Position numbers and translations under genes: made by a program. The notes below the pieces were generated by a model. That model saw nothing but the letters and a program-made list of their open reading frames with translations, was not told the origin of the DNA and ran no database searches. 64,000 nucleotides of DNA. It comes from Kitasatospora cineracea. Lineage in GTDB: Bacteria > Actinomycetota > Actinomycetes > Streptomycetales > Streptomycetaceae. Within the stretch, counting starts at the first letter, position 1, and each line of letters opens with the position of its first letter. The stretch covers positions 3,720,001 through 3,784,000 of the forward strand of contig NZ_RJVJ01000001.1 in NCBI RefSeq assembly GCF_003751605.1, in the 5' to 3' direction. Of this stretch, positions 40,442 to 47,878 are shown piece by piece.

Positions 40442-42907
40442 CTACGGGGGATCAGCCGAAGGGGCTGGCCGGGGGCGGGGGCGGGGGCGGCGGGGCCTGG
40501 GCTGGGCCGGGGCGGGGGCGCTGGGGGCGGCCGCGCCGAACGGGTTGAAGTCCGGCGGCGGGACCTTCACCAGACGGCCCTTGGTCGGGTCGGCCTCCTC
40601 GGGCTCCTCGGCCTGGCCCGCGGCGGGCGCGGCCGGGGCTGCGGCGGCGAAGGGGTTGAAGTCCGCCGGGGGAACCTTGACCAGGCGGCCCTTGGTCGGG
40701 TCCGCCTCCTCCGGTTCGGCGGCCGGGGCCGGGACGATCGGCGGGGCGCTCGGACGAGGGGGGATGTTCGCGGCCGGGGCAGGGGCCGGGGCTGCGGTCG
40801 GGGTGGTCACGGTGCCGAACGGGTCGGACGGCTCGGAGGAGAGCGTCGTCCCGAACGGGTCGGCGGCGGCCGGACGCGGGGCCGGGGCCGGGGCCGGAGC
40901 TGCCGGGGCGGGGACCGGGGCGGCGGGCGCGGCTGGGGCTGCCGGGGCGGGTGCTGCGGCGGCGAAGGGGTTGAAGTCCGCGGGCGGGACCTTGACCAGG
41001 CGACCCTTGGTCGGGTCGGCCTCCTCGGGCTCCTCGGCCTGGCCCGCGGAGGGCGCGGCCGGGGCTGCGGCGGCGAAGGGGTTGAAGTCCGCCGGGGGGA
41101 CCTTGACCAGGCGGCCCTTGGTGGGGTCGGCCTCTTCGGGTTCCTGGGGCGGTTCGGGCGCGGCCGGGGCGGGTGCTGCCGGGGCGCCGAAGGGGTCGCT
41201 GCCTGCGAAGGGGTCGGCGGCAGCGGCTGGTGCGGTGGGTGCGGCCGGGGCTGCGGTGGCGGGTGCGGGGGTGAGGGATGCGAAGGGGTTGAAGTCCGCG
41301 GGCGGGACCTTGACCAGGCGGCCCTTGGTGGGGTCGGCCTCTTCGGGCTCCTCGGCCGGGGCCGGGGCTGCCAGGGCGGGTGCTGCGGCGCCGAAGGGGT
41401 CGCTGCCCGCGAACGGGTCGGCGGCAGCGGCCGGTGCAGCGGGTGCGGCCGGGGCCGGCGCCGGGGCTGCGGCGGCGAAGGGGTTGAAGTCGGCCGGGGG
41501 GACCTTGACCAGGCGTCCCTTGGGCTCCTCGTCCTCGTCGATCGGCGAGGACGGCGCCGGGGCGGCGAACGCGTCCGTGGAGGCCAGCACCGGGGAGGCG
41601 GTGCTCTGCGCGGGCAGGTCGCCCGGGGCCGGGGTGCCGAACGGGTTGAAGTCGGAGGGCGGCACCCGCACCGCCGTGCCCGGCGTGCTCTCGGGCTGCT
41701 CGGGCGCGGCGACCGGCACCGGCACCTGCACCGGCGGAGCGGGGGACGCGGTCGGGGCGGGGGCCTGGGCCTGGGCGGGCACCGGCGTGGGCGCGGGTGC
41801 GGCCGGGGGCGCGGCGGCCGGCTGGGCGGGGAGGGCCCGTCCGACCGGTACCGGGGTCGGGGCCACCGACACGCCGTCCCAGGCGAGTTGCACGGTGCAG
41901 AGCAGGTCGGCGAACACCTCGGTGTACACGTCCCAGTCCTCGGGGTCCGAGGTGGTCAGCTGGACGGTCAGCACGGTGGCCCCGTCCGGCATCGGCAGGA
42001 ACGCCTCGACCACGGTGCTCACCACCCGGCCGCTCGGGTCCTCGTCCCGCAGTTCCTTCAGTGCGGGCACGGCCCGGGTCTCCACCAGCAGCGCCGCCGG
42101 GCCGGACGGCAGCAGCACCGTCCACACCTCGGCGTACGGGCGCTCGGTGGACAGGTCCACCGCCAACTCCTGGATCGGCTGGGAGCACTGGACGGTCGAC
42201 ACCACCAGCGACACCCGGGAGCGCCGGCCGTTCACCAGCAGCGCGCCGACACCCGCGTACGCGACGTCCGCCGCCGCGAAGTGCTCGGCGAGCATCGCCG
42301 CGACCACCGCGAAGTCGTTGCGCTCGGCCGGGGTGCCGCCCGAGAACACCTCCTCGGCGGTCTCCGCCAGGTGCGCGGACAGCGCGTTGCCCGAGCCGCG
42401 GACCGTCAGGGTGTGGAACGCGGGCGGCACCACCAGCCGGGCCTCCACGCCGGAGCCGGTCGACAGTTCGTCGGGCGCGACGGTCGTCCGGGGCTCCGCG
42501 AGCGCCGCGAGGGCCGGGGTGAACCCGGCCACGGTCTCGTCGTCCAGCCCGACCGGATCGACGGACAGCCGCAGCGCGGCGGCCGACGGCACGTCGGTCA
42601 GGCCGAGCGCGGACGCCCCGAAGCGCTGGGCCAGCACCGGGACGGCCTCGCGGCCGGCGGCGGCGTTCGGACGGCGGACGCTGGACACCTCGACGACGGT
42701 GCCGAGCTTCGGCACGGCGAGCAGGCCGGGGCCGATCTGGCTGATCCGCAGGCCGAACAGGGCCTTGGCGGCGGGGTGTTCGGAGTGCCGGAACGCGGTG
42801 AGGGCGTCGGCCTGGTAATGGGTGGCACGGCTGCCGAGAAGTGCGGCGCACGCCGCGTCCAGCGTGGCCGTGATCCGGTCTGCGGCGGCGAAGCCGTCCT
42901 GCGTCAT
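40442..42907 (-). CDS. Large protein with globular N-terminus and repeated Pro/Ala-rich NPF/DPF tail
   Basis: An 821-residue protein. The N-terminal ~370 residues look globular (e.g. YAEVWTVLLPSGPAALLVE, WDVYTEVFADLLCTVQLAWD), with no signal peptide or membrane segment. From about 410 it is Pro/Ala/Glu-rich. It holds one divergent and six near-identical copies of GRLVKVPPADFNPF, each preceded by EPEEADPTK, plus two AADPFAGSDPFGA units and other DPFG motifs. ATG 42907 has GAGGGGG 9 bases upstream; an open frame to 42949 is an alternative. I do not recognise the N-terminal family. Its tail is probably a flexible, multivalent binding arm. Confidence 0.75.
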   Translation of the reverse strand: MTQDGFAAADRITATLDAACAALLGSRATHYQADALTAFRHSEHPAAKALFGLRISQIGPGLLAVPKLGTVVEVSSVRRPNAAAGREAVPVLAQRFGASALGLTDVPSAAALRLSVDPVGLDDETVAGFTPALAALAEPRTTVAPDELSTGSGVEARLVVPPAFHTLTVRGSGNALSAHLAETAEEVFSGGTPAERNDFAVVAAMLAEHFAAADVAYAGVGALLVNGRRSRVSLVVSTVQCSQPIQELAVDLSTERPYAEVWTVLLPSGPAALLVETRAVPALKELRDEDPSGRVVSTVVEAFLPMPDGATVLTVQLTTSDPEDWDVYTEVFADLLCTVQLAWDGVSVAPTPVPVGRALPAQPAAAPPAAPAPTPVPAQAQAPAPTASPAPPVQVPVPVAAPEQPESTPGTAVRVPPSDFNPFGTPAPGDLPAQSTASPVLASTDAFAAPAPSSPIDEDEEPKGRLVKVPPADFNPFAAAAPAPAPAAPAAPAAAADPFAGSDPFGAAAPALAAPAPAEEPEEADPTKGRLVKVPPADFNPFASLTPAPATAAPAAPTAPAAAADPFAGSDPFGAPAAPAPAAPEPPQEPEEADPTKGRLVKVPPADFNPFAAAAPAAPSAGQAEEPEEADPTKGRLVKVPPADFNPFAAAAPAPAAPAAPAAPVPAPAAPAPAPAPRPAAADPFGTTLSSEPSDPFGTVTTPTAAPAPAPAANIPPRPSAPPIVPAPAAEPEEADPTKGRLVKVPPADFNPFAAAAPAAPAAGQAEEPEEADPTKGRLVKVPPPDFNPFGAAAPSAPAPAQPRPRRPRPRPRPAPSADPP
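40535..41675 (-). repeat. Coding repeats for the VKVPPADFNPF motif
   Basis: Seven copies start near plus-strand positions 40538, 40648, 40966, 41071, 41281, 41475 and 41636. About 120 bases around 40581-40700 recur almost unchanged around 41007-41126 (offset 426), showing recent duplication at DNA level. Confidence 0.85.
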
Positions 42908-43004
42908 TCGCCGAGCCCCCTCGTTCTCGGGTGTGGACAGTTCAGCCAATTCTTATCAGACCGGGACCGTGCGGGTCGGTGGGTTGGCCGGGGGTGAACG
43001 GGGC

Positions 43005-43796
43005 TCAGGGAGCGGGCGGGGCGGCCAGCCGGAACAGGGCCTCGGTGAGGGCCGGAGCGGTGAAGGTCGCGGCGAGATCGCGGACCAGCAGGGCGGTCGG
43101 GCCGTCGGGGCGTTCCTCGGCGAAGAACTCGCCGAGCAGGGAGGCCAGTTCGGGGTCACGGGTGGCGGTGAGGGCGAGCGCGGCGACCAGCTCCTGAACC
43201 AGCTGGAGCTGCAGCGTCTCGACCGGGACGGGCTTGTCGGACAGCCAGTCCAGCGAGCTGATCTCGGCGTTGGCGATCCAGGCCCGGACGGTGCGGCGCA
43301 AGGTCGGGCTGGGCGCCGGGACGCCGAGGTGCAGCAGGATCTGCTCCTGGGCGGCCCGCCGGACCTGGTCGATGACGGCGTCCGCGTCCGGGCTGGCCGC
43401 CACCGAACCACCGCGCAGCAGCGCGGTGAAACCGGCCGCGTGGGACTGCACGAAGTCGAGGTAGCGGCCCATCACCCGGTACAGGCGCTCGGAGAGCGGG
43501 CCCTCGCCCGGCTCCTCGAACCGCCCGGCGAGCTCGCGCCCGGCCCGGCGCAGCGCCTCCTCGTACAGGGCCTGCTTGCCCGGGAAGTAGTGGTACACCA
43601 GCGGACGGGAGGCGCCGGCGGCCGCGGCGATGTCGTCGATCGAGACGTCCTCGGGCGCGCGGTCCGAGAACAGCTGCAGCGCCACCGCGATGAGCTGCTC
43701 GCGGCGCTCGTCGACGCTCAGCCGCCGCCGGGGCGCACGGGCGGCAGGACGCTGTTCCTCCGCGAGGGGGGCCGCGGACGGCGTACGGGAAGCCAT
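43005..43796 (-). CDS. TetR-family transcriptional regulator
   Basis: A 263-residue TetR protein. The N-terminal HTH covers residues ~30-75: RREQLIAVALQLFSDRAPEDVSIDDIAAAAGASRPLVYHYFPGKQALYEEAL pattern (seen in pieces at 31-82). A helical ligand domain with moderate hydrophobicity follows. The first 28 residues are basic and disordered. ATG 43796; GTG 43805 in frame is an alternative. The region upstream is a G-rich minisatellite without visible dyad operator. It runs in the same direction as the repeat protein gene (40442-42907); target genes are unknown. Confidence 0.87.
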   Translation of the reverse strand: MASRTPSAAPLAEEQRPAARAPRRRLSVDERREQLIAVALQLFSDRAPEDVSIDDIAAAAGASRPLVYHYFPGKQALYEEALRRAGRELAGRFEEPGEGPLSERLYRVMGRYLDFVQSHAAGFTALLRGGSVAASPDADAVIDQVRRAAQEQILLHLGVPAPSPTLRRTVRAWIANAEISSLDWLSDKPVPVETLQLQLVQELVAALALTATRDPELASLLGEFFAEERPDGPTALLVRDLAATFTAPALTEALFRLAAPPAP

Positions 43797-43805
43797 GCGG
43801 CCCAC

Positions 43806-44110
43806 CCTAGTTCTTCGGACGTGGCGGGGGCGACGAGGAGGAACGGGGGAGGAGAAGGGGCGCGAGGAGAAGCGGGGGACGGGGGAGGGACGTGGCGGGG
43901 GCGACGAGGAGGAATGGGGGGCGGTGAGGAGGGGGGGCGGTGGAGGGAGGGGCGTGGCGGGGGCGGTGAGGAGGAGCGGGGGGCGGTGAGGAGGAGCGGG
44001 GGGCGGTGAGGAGGGGTGGCGGTGGAGGGAGGGGCGTGGCGGGGGCGGTGAGGAGGAGCGGGGGGTGGGAGAGGGGCAGGGAAGAGAAGGGGAGAAGCGT
44101 GGGACGGGCG
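43806..44110. repeat. G-rich purine minisatellite
   Basis: About 300 bases almost entirely G and A with scattered C and T on the plus strand. The 20-base unit CGGTGAGGAGGAGCGGGGGG occurs at 43964, 43984 and 44046, with a truncated copy at 44004. A 47-base block recurs at 43937-43983 and 44019-44065 (offset 82). It lies between the NUDIX stop and the TetR start, so it is the promoter region of tetR. This also describes the gene-free stretch 43797-44117; no other element is seen in it. Confidence 0.85.
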
Positions 44111-44117
44111 GGGCGGG

Positions 44118-44675
44118 TCAGGGGGTGGGGCGCTGGGACAGGTAGCGGCGGTAGGCTTCGCGGCCGTCGGGGACGAAGTCCCAGGTGGTGAGGCGTTCGG
44201 CGAGTTCGTCCTCGGTGAGCCAGGCGTGCCAGGCGACTTCGGACTCCTGGGGGTGCACCGGGCCGTCCCACTCGGCCTCGTGGACGTCGGACCACCAGCT
44301 GTAGCGGTCGCCGTCGGTGTAGAGGAAGCGGAAGAGCGGGCGGGTGCGGATGCCGGTGACGCCGAGTTCCTCCTCGGCCTCCCGGACGGCGGCCTCGGGG
44401 TAGCTCTCGCCGGTGCCGACCACGCCGCCGACGAAGCAGTCGTACGCGCCGGGGGCGAACGCCTTGGTGTCGGTGCGGCGGTGGGTGAAGATCCGGCCGT
44501 GCGGGTCGCGGACCAGGACGAAGACGCAGCGGTGGATCAGGCCGTCGCGGTAGACCTCGGAGCGCGGGGCGGTGCGCAGGACGCGGTCCTGTTCGTCGAC
44601 CACGTCGAGGATCTCGTCGGGGTTGGTGGCGGGGGCGTTCGCGGGGGAGTCGGCGGGGTTGTCCATGTCCGCCAT
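44118..44675 (-). CDS. NUDIX hydrolase (Idi/YfcD-like)
   Basis: A 185-residue NUDIX protein. The complete NUDIX box GGVVGTGESYPEAAVREAEEELGV (G-x5-E-x7-RE-x2-EE-x-G) lies near 83-106. The start DEQDRVLRTAPRSEVYRDGLIHRCVFVLV is the layout of YfcD-type hydrolases. It is related to Idi but lacks the isomerase Cys. It probably hydrolyses a nucleoside diphosphate derivative; substrate unknown. ATG 44675; ATG 44666 is a close alternative. No ribosome site is clear for either. Confidence 0.85.
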   Translation of the reverse strand: MADMDNPADSPANAPATNPDEILDVVDEQDRVLRTAPRSEVYRDGLIHRCVFVLVRDPHGRIFTHRRTDTKAFAPGAYDCFVGGVVGTGESYPEAAVREAEEELGVTGIRTRPLFRFLYTDGDRYSWWSDVHEAEWDGPVHPQESEVAWHAWLTEDELAERLTTWDFVPDGREAYRRYLSQRPTP

Positions 44676-44737
44676 TGTGACGTGCCCCGGCGATCCGCAG
44701 CGGTGTCACCCGAAAGAGTTGGTATACGTAGGGATCG

Positions 44738-44757
44738 GCCCGGGAAGGAACCCGGGC
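44738..44757 (+). promoter_or_regulatory. Leader hairpin of the small secreted protein
   Basis: GCCCGGG and CCCGGGC pair around AAGGAA, 31 bases before the start codon. It may act in the leader as a stability or translation element; the loop AAGGAA resembles a ribosome site. Confidence 0.35.
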
Positions 44758-44788
44758 GTACCGTCAGGAACCTTTCCCGGGAGCAGAG

Positions 44789-45136
44789 TTGAAGAACCGC
44801 GCCGCCCTCCTGTCCGTCGCCGCCGCCCTGGTCGCGCTCGGCACCGCGCTGCCCGCCTCGGCCGCGCCGGCTCCGGCCGCCGCCGCCGTCAAGTCGGTCC
44901 GCTCGGGGCTGGACTGCACCACCTGGATCCACAACAACGACCCGCTGTACGGAGGCGTCGACTGCACCAACAACACCGGCGGCCCGATCACCTTCCACGC
45001 CGACATCGTCTGCGGCTGGGCGCCGGACGTGACGGGCAACTCGGTGACGGCCTGGCCGGGCCAGACCCAGGAGTCCTCTGGCCACTGCGCCATCTACTCC
45101 ACCGGCATCGGGCACATCGGATGGACGGTGGAGTGA
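44789..45136 (+). CDS. Small secreted protein, hypothetical
   Basis: A 115-residue protein with a Sec signal peptide (MKNRAALLSVAAALVALGTALPASAAPA, cleavage near residue 26-28). The mature part has four Cys (DCTTW, DCTN, VCGW, HCAIY) that could form two disulphides. The start is TTG with GGGAG 6 bases upstream. Streptomyces secretes many such small Cys-containing proteins of unknown role. It is divergent from the NUDIX gene and followed closely by the hydrolase gene, probably with its own promoter. Confidence 0.72.
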   Translation: MKNRAALLSVAAALVALGTALPASAAPAPAAAAVKSVRSGLDCTTWIHNNDPLYGGVDCTNNTGGPITFHADIVCGWAPDVTGNSVTAWPGQTQESSGHCAIYSTGIGHIGWTVE

Positions 45137-45170
45137 TCATGCGATGAGCGGGGTTGTCTAGGGTGGACGG

Positions 45171-46400
45171 GTGGAGAGACACCAGATCCAGGGGTTCACG
45201 GCGGACGGGTTCGAGCCGGTCCGGGCGGCCTTCGAGGGCAACTTCCGGCAGTACGGGGAGCTGGGCGCGGCCTTCGCGCTGTACCTCGACGGGCGGAAGG
45301 TGGTCGACCTGTGGGGCGGGGACGCCCGGCCGGAGGTCGGGGCCCGGCCGGCCCCGGCGGTCGGCTGGCAGGAGGGGACGGCGCAGGTGCTGCGGTCCGT
45401 CACCAAGGGGCTGACCGCCTCCGCCGCCCTGCACCTCGCGCAGCGCGGACTGCTGGACCTGGACGCCCCGGTGGCCGCGTACTGGCCGGAGTTCGGGCGG
45501 GCCGGGAAGGGGCGGGTGCCGGTGCGCTGGCTGCTCTCGCACCAGGCCGGGCTGCCCGCGCTGGACGTGCCGCTGCGGATCGAGGACGTGCTGGCCTGGG
45601 AGCCGGCCGTCGCGGCCGTCGCCGCCCAGGCCCCCGCCTGGGAGCCCGGCACCGCGCACGGGTACCACCCGCTGACCTTCGGCTGGCTGGTCGGCGAGGT
45701 GGTCCGGCGGGCCGGGGGCCGCAGCGTGGGCCGGTACTTCGCGGAGGAGATCGCCGCCCCGCTCGGCCTGGACCTGTGGATCGGCCTGCCCGCCGCCGCG
45801 GCCGGCCGGGTCGGCCGGCTGGTCGACCTGCCCGCGCCGGAGGCCGCCGGGCTCGGGCCAAGCGGGATGCGGATGCGTCCCAAGCAGTCGGTGCTGGACG
45901 CCTACCGGGACCCGCACTCGCTGACCGCCCGGGCGTTCGGCTCGGTGCGCAGCAGTGTCGACCTGAACGACCCGGCGGTGCAGGCCGTTGAGGTGCCGGG
46001 GGCGGGCGGGATCGGCACCGCCCGTTCGCTGGCCCGGTTCTACGCGGCGCTGATCGGCGCCGCCGACCGGGCCGACGCGCCCGGGCAGCGGCTGCCCGCG
46101 CTGTTCGAGCGGGGGACCCTGGCCGAGGCGGCCGGCCCCTCGGTGCAGGGGCCGGACCGGGTGCTGATCGTCAACACCGCCTTCGGCCAGGGCTTCTTCC
46201 GGCACGGCGGCACCTCGCCGATGGCCTCCCCGGCGAGCTTCGGCCACCCCGGCCGGGGCGGCTCGCTCGGCTTCGCCGACCCGGAGCTGGGCATCGGCTT
46301 CGGCTACGTCACCAACGGCATGCAGCCGGGCGTCACCGGGGACGTCCGCTCCCGGGCGCTGATCGCCGCCGTCCGGCAGTGCCTGGCGGCGCGCGGCTGA
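45171..46400 (+). CDS. Serine hydrolase, class C beta-lactamase/esterase EstB family
   Basis: A 409-residue protein of the beta-lactamase-fold hydrolases. The nucleophile motif SVTK is near residues 77-80 and YHP near 164-166 stands where YxN is usual. GHPGRGG near 363-369 supplies the third motif. No signal peptide is seen, so it is cytoplasmic and more likely an esterase or peptidase than a beta-lactamase. TAGGGT at 45159-45164 sits 6 bases before GTG 45171, suggesting a leaderless transcript. Confidence 0.82.
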   Translation: MERHQIQGFTADGFEPVRAAFEGNFRQYGELGAAFALYLDGRKVVDLWGGDARPEVGARPAPAVGWQEGTAQVLRSVTKGLTASAALHLAQRGLLDLDAPVAAYWPEFGRAGKGRVPVRWLLSHQAGLPALDVPLRIEDVLAWEPAVAAVAAQAPAWEPGTAHGYHPLTFGWLVGEVVRRAGGRSVGRYFAEEIAAPLGLDLWIGLPAAAAGRVGRLVDLPAPEAAGLGPSGMRMRPKQSVLDAYRDPHSLTARAFGSVRSSVDLNDPAVQAVEVPGAGGIGTARSLARFYAALIGAADRADAPGQRLPALFERGTLAEAAGPSVQGPDRVLIVNTAFGQGFFRHGGTSPMASPASFGHPGRGGSLGFADPELGIGFGYVTNGMQPGVTGDVRSRALIAAVRQCLAARG

Positions 46401-46421
46401 ACCGGGGAGCGGGGGCGGGCC

Positions 46422-46748
46422 CTATGCCTGGCCGGTGTCGAAGTGGCTGACCCGGCCGTCCGGGGCGACGGTGAAGCGCCAGGCGGTGCGCATCTCGCCC
46501 CAGGTGTCGTTGCGGTAGTCGGCGACCAGGGCGCGGCCGCCGGACTTCTCGGTCTGCACCTCGATGTGCCCGTGCGAGGAGAAGATCTCCCGGTCGACCC
46601 AGTCCGCCAGGTCGCGTTCGGAGCCGTCGTCGGACATCGTGGCGTCCTCGGTCAGGGCGGCGAAGAAGGCGTTGCGGTCACCGGAGTTGACCGCTCCGAG
46701 CAGGCGGCGGACGGCCGGGTCGGAGAGTTTGTCGACGGCGATGGTCAT
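46422..46748 (-). CDS. SnoaL/NTF2-like protein
   Basis: A 108-residue single-domain cone-shaped fold: an N-terminal helix pair (AVRRLLGAVNSGDRNAFFAALTEDATMSDDG) and antiparallel strands (HIEVQTEKSGGRALVADYRN, MRTAWRFTVAPDGRVSHFDTGQA). Such proteins act as small-molecule binders, cyclases or isomerases; nothing indicates which. ATG 46748 with GGAGCC nearby. It is convergent with the serine hydrolase gene, 21 bases apart. Confidence 0.8.
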   Translation of the reverse strand: MTIAVDKLSDPAVRRLLGAVNSGDRNAFFAALTEDATMSDDGSERDLADWVDREIFSSHGHIEVQTEKSGGRALVADYRNDTWGEMRTAWRFTVAPDGRVSHFDTGQA

Positions 46749-46958
46749 GACGGCTGGCTCCTTGTCGGTGGGGCGGATGCTGCCTCGACGTGACCACGCC
46801 GGACCGCCGCCCGCCAGCTGCCGTGGGCCACTCGGAGACCGCCCCGCCGCCCGCGCGGCCCGGGCGGCCTCGCGTGGCGTGCCGAGGGTGCCCGGATTCG
46901 TGTGATTTCATCCCGATATGAGGGACATCCGGGAATCTGTGCACGGAAGGGAGCCCCG

Positions 46959-47387
46959 ATGGGACCGGCCGAACTGCTCGTCCTGACCTTCCCCGAGGCG
47001 ACGATCAGCGCCGAGGCGGCCACCGCGCTGGTCCGGCTGCGGGACGCGGCCGGGGTTCGGGTGATCGACTCGCTGGCGGTGCTCCGGGACGCCGAGGGCG
47101 AGGCCACCTACGGGGAGCTCGCCGACTTCGAGCACCTGCGGGGCGTCGCGGGGCTGGACGCGGAGGAGCTGCCGCTGATCGGGCCCGAGGACGCCCAGGA
47201 GGTGGCCGAGCTGCTGGTGCCCGGCAGTGCGGCGCTGATCGTGCTGATCGAGCACCTGTGGGCCGCGGAGGCGGCCGCGGCGCTGCGCGCGGTCGGCGGC
47301 CGGATCGCCTCCGGGGTGCGCATTCCGCCGGAGAACATCGAGGAAGCCGTCCGCGCCGCCGAGGCGCGCGGCGCGGCGGGAGAGTGA
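46959..47387 (+). CDS. DUF6325-family protein
   Basis: A 142-residue acidic protein starting MGPAELLVLTFPEATISAEAATAL. It has the family's VRVIDSLAVLRDAEGE stretch and a central LVPGSAALIVLIEHLWA. The paired C-terminal helix is IPPENIEEAVRAAEA. DUF6325 proteins resemble the DUF1269 membrane-associated group and usually precede a SHOCT-domain gene, as here (7-base gap). Function unknown. GGAAGGGAG lies 6 bases upstream of ATG 46959; an open frame back to 46902 lacks a ribosome site. Confidence 0.82.
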   Translation: MGPAELLVLTFPEATISAEAATALVRLRDAAGVRVIDSLAVLRDAEGEATYGELADFEHLRGVAGLDAEELPLIGPEDAQEVAELLVPGSAALIVLIEHLWAAEAAAALRAVGGRIASGVRIPPENIEEAVRAAEARGAAGE

Positions 47388-47394
47388 GGACGGC

Positions 47395-47781
47395 GTGTTC
47401 CGACCGATGAGGCCGATCCGGCCGGTCCGGGCGGTCCGCCCGGTGGGCCGCCCGCTGGCCCGCGGGCTGGTGGTGGGCGGTGCCGCGTACGCGGCGGGCC
47501 GGGCCGGGGCCCGGCGGGCCGCCGAGGAGCAGGACCAGGACCGGGCGATCGCCGAGCTGCAGGCCGAGCAGGACCGGGCCGCGCAGCAGCAGGCGGGGCA
47601 GCAGCCGGCCTACGCCCCGCCGCCGACCGCTCCGGCACCGGCGCCGGCCGCCGCGCCCGCGGCTCCCGCCGCGGGTGGCGAGGACGTGGCGAGCAAGCTG
47701 GCCCAGTTGGCGCAGCTGGTGCAGCAGGGGCTGCTCACCCCGGAGGAGTTCGCCGCCGCGAAGGCCCGGCTGCTGGCCTGA
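47395..47781 (+). CDS. SHOCT-domain protein
   Basis: A 128-residue protein: an Arg/Pro-rich N-terminus, a short hydrophobic Gly/Ala segment (LVVGGAAYAAGRAG) and a Gln-rich coil. A Pro/Ala linker and the C-terminal SHOCT motif (LAQLAQLVQQGLLTPEEFAAAKARLL) follow. SHOCT domains are short C-terminal oligomerisation modules. The pair with DUF6325 recurs in actinobacteria and probably works as a membrane-linked stress or scaffold unit. GTG 47395 with GAGGA 5 bases upstream. Confidence 0.82.
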   Translation: MFRPMRPIRPVRAVRPVGRPLARGLVVGGAAYAAGRAGARRAAEEQDQDRAIAELQAEQDRAAQQQAGQQPAYAPPPTAPAPAPAAAPAAPAAGGEDVASKLAQLAQLVQQGLLTPEEFAAAKARLLA

Positions 47782-47878
47782 GCGCGGACGGCGGACCCGG
47801 GGCGGACGGTGCCGGGTGCGGCGTTCGCGGGGCGCGGCGGTGTCCGCGGCGTGCGGGGCGGCCGGTCGGGGCCGGCGG

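Noticed and set aside
40545..42818. A 757-codon plus-strand frame antisense to the NPF repeat gene
   Set aside because: Its GVP/Ala/Gly repeats only mirror the coding repeats of the opposite strand; it has no ribosome site.
43937..44065. Regularly repeated 20-base units resembling a CRISPR array
   Set aside because: Copies are adjacent without unique spacers, and no cas genes are present. It is a minisatellite.
45171..46400. Serine hydrolase as a true beta-lactamase resistance gene
   Set aside because: No signal peptide and a changed YxN motif; more like EstB-type esterases.
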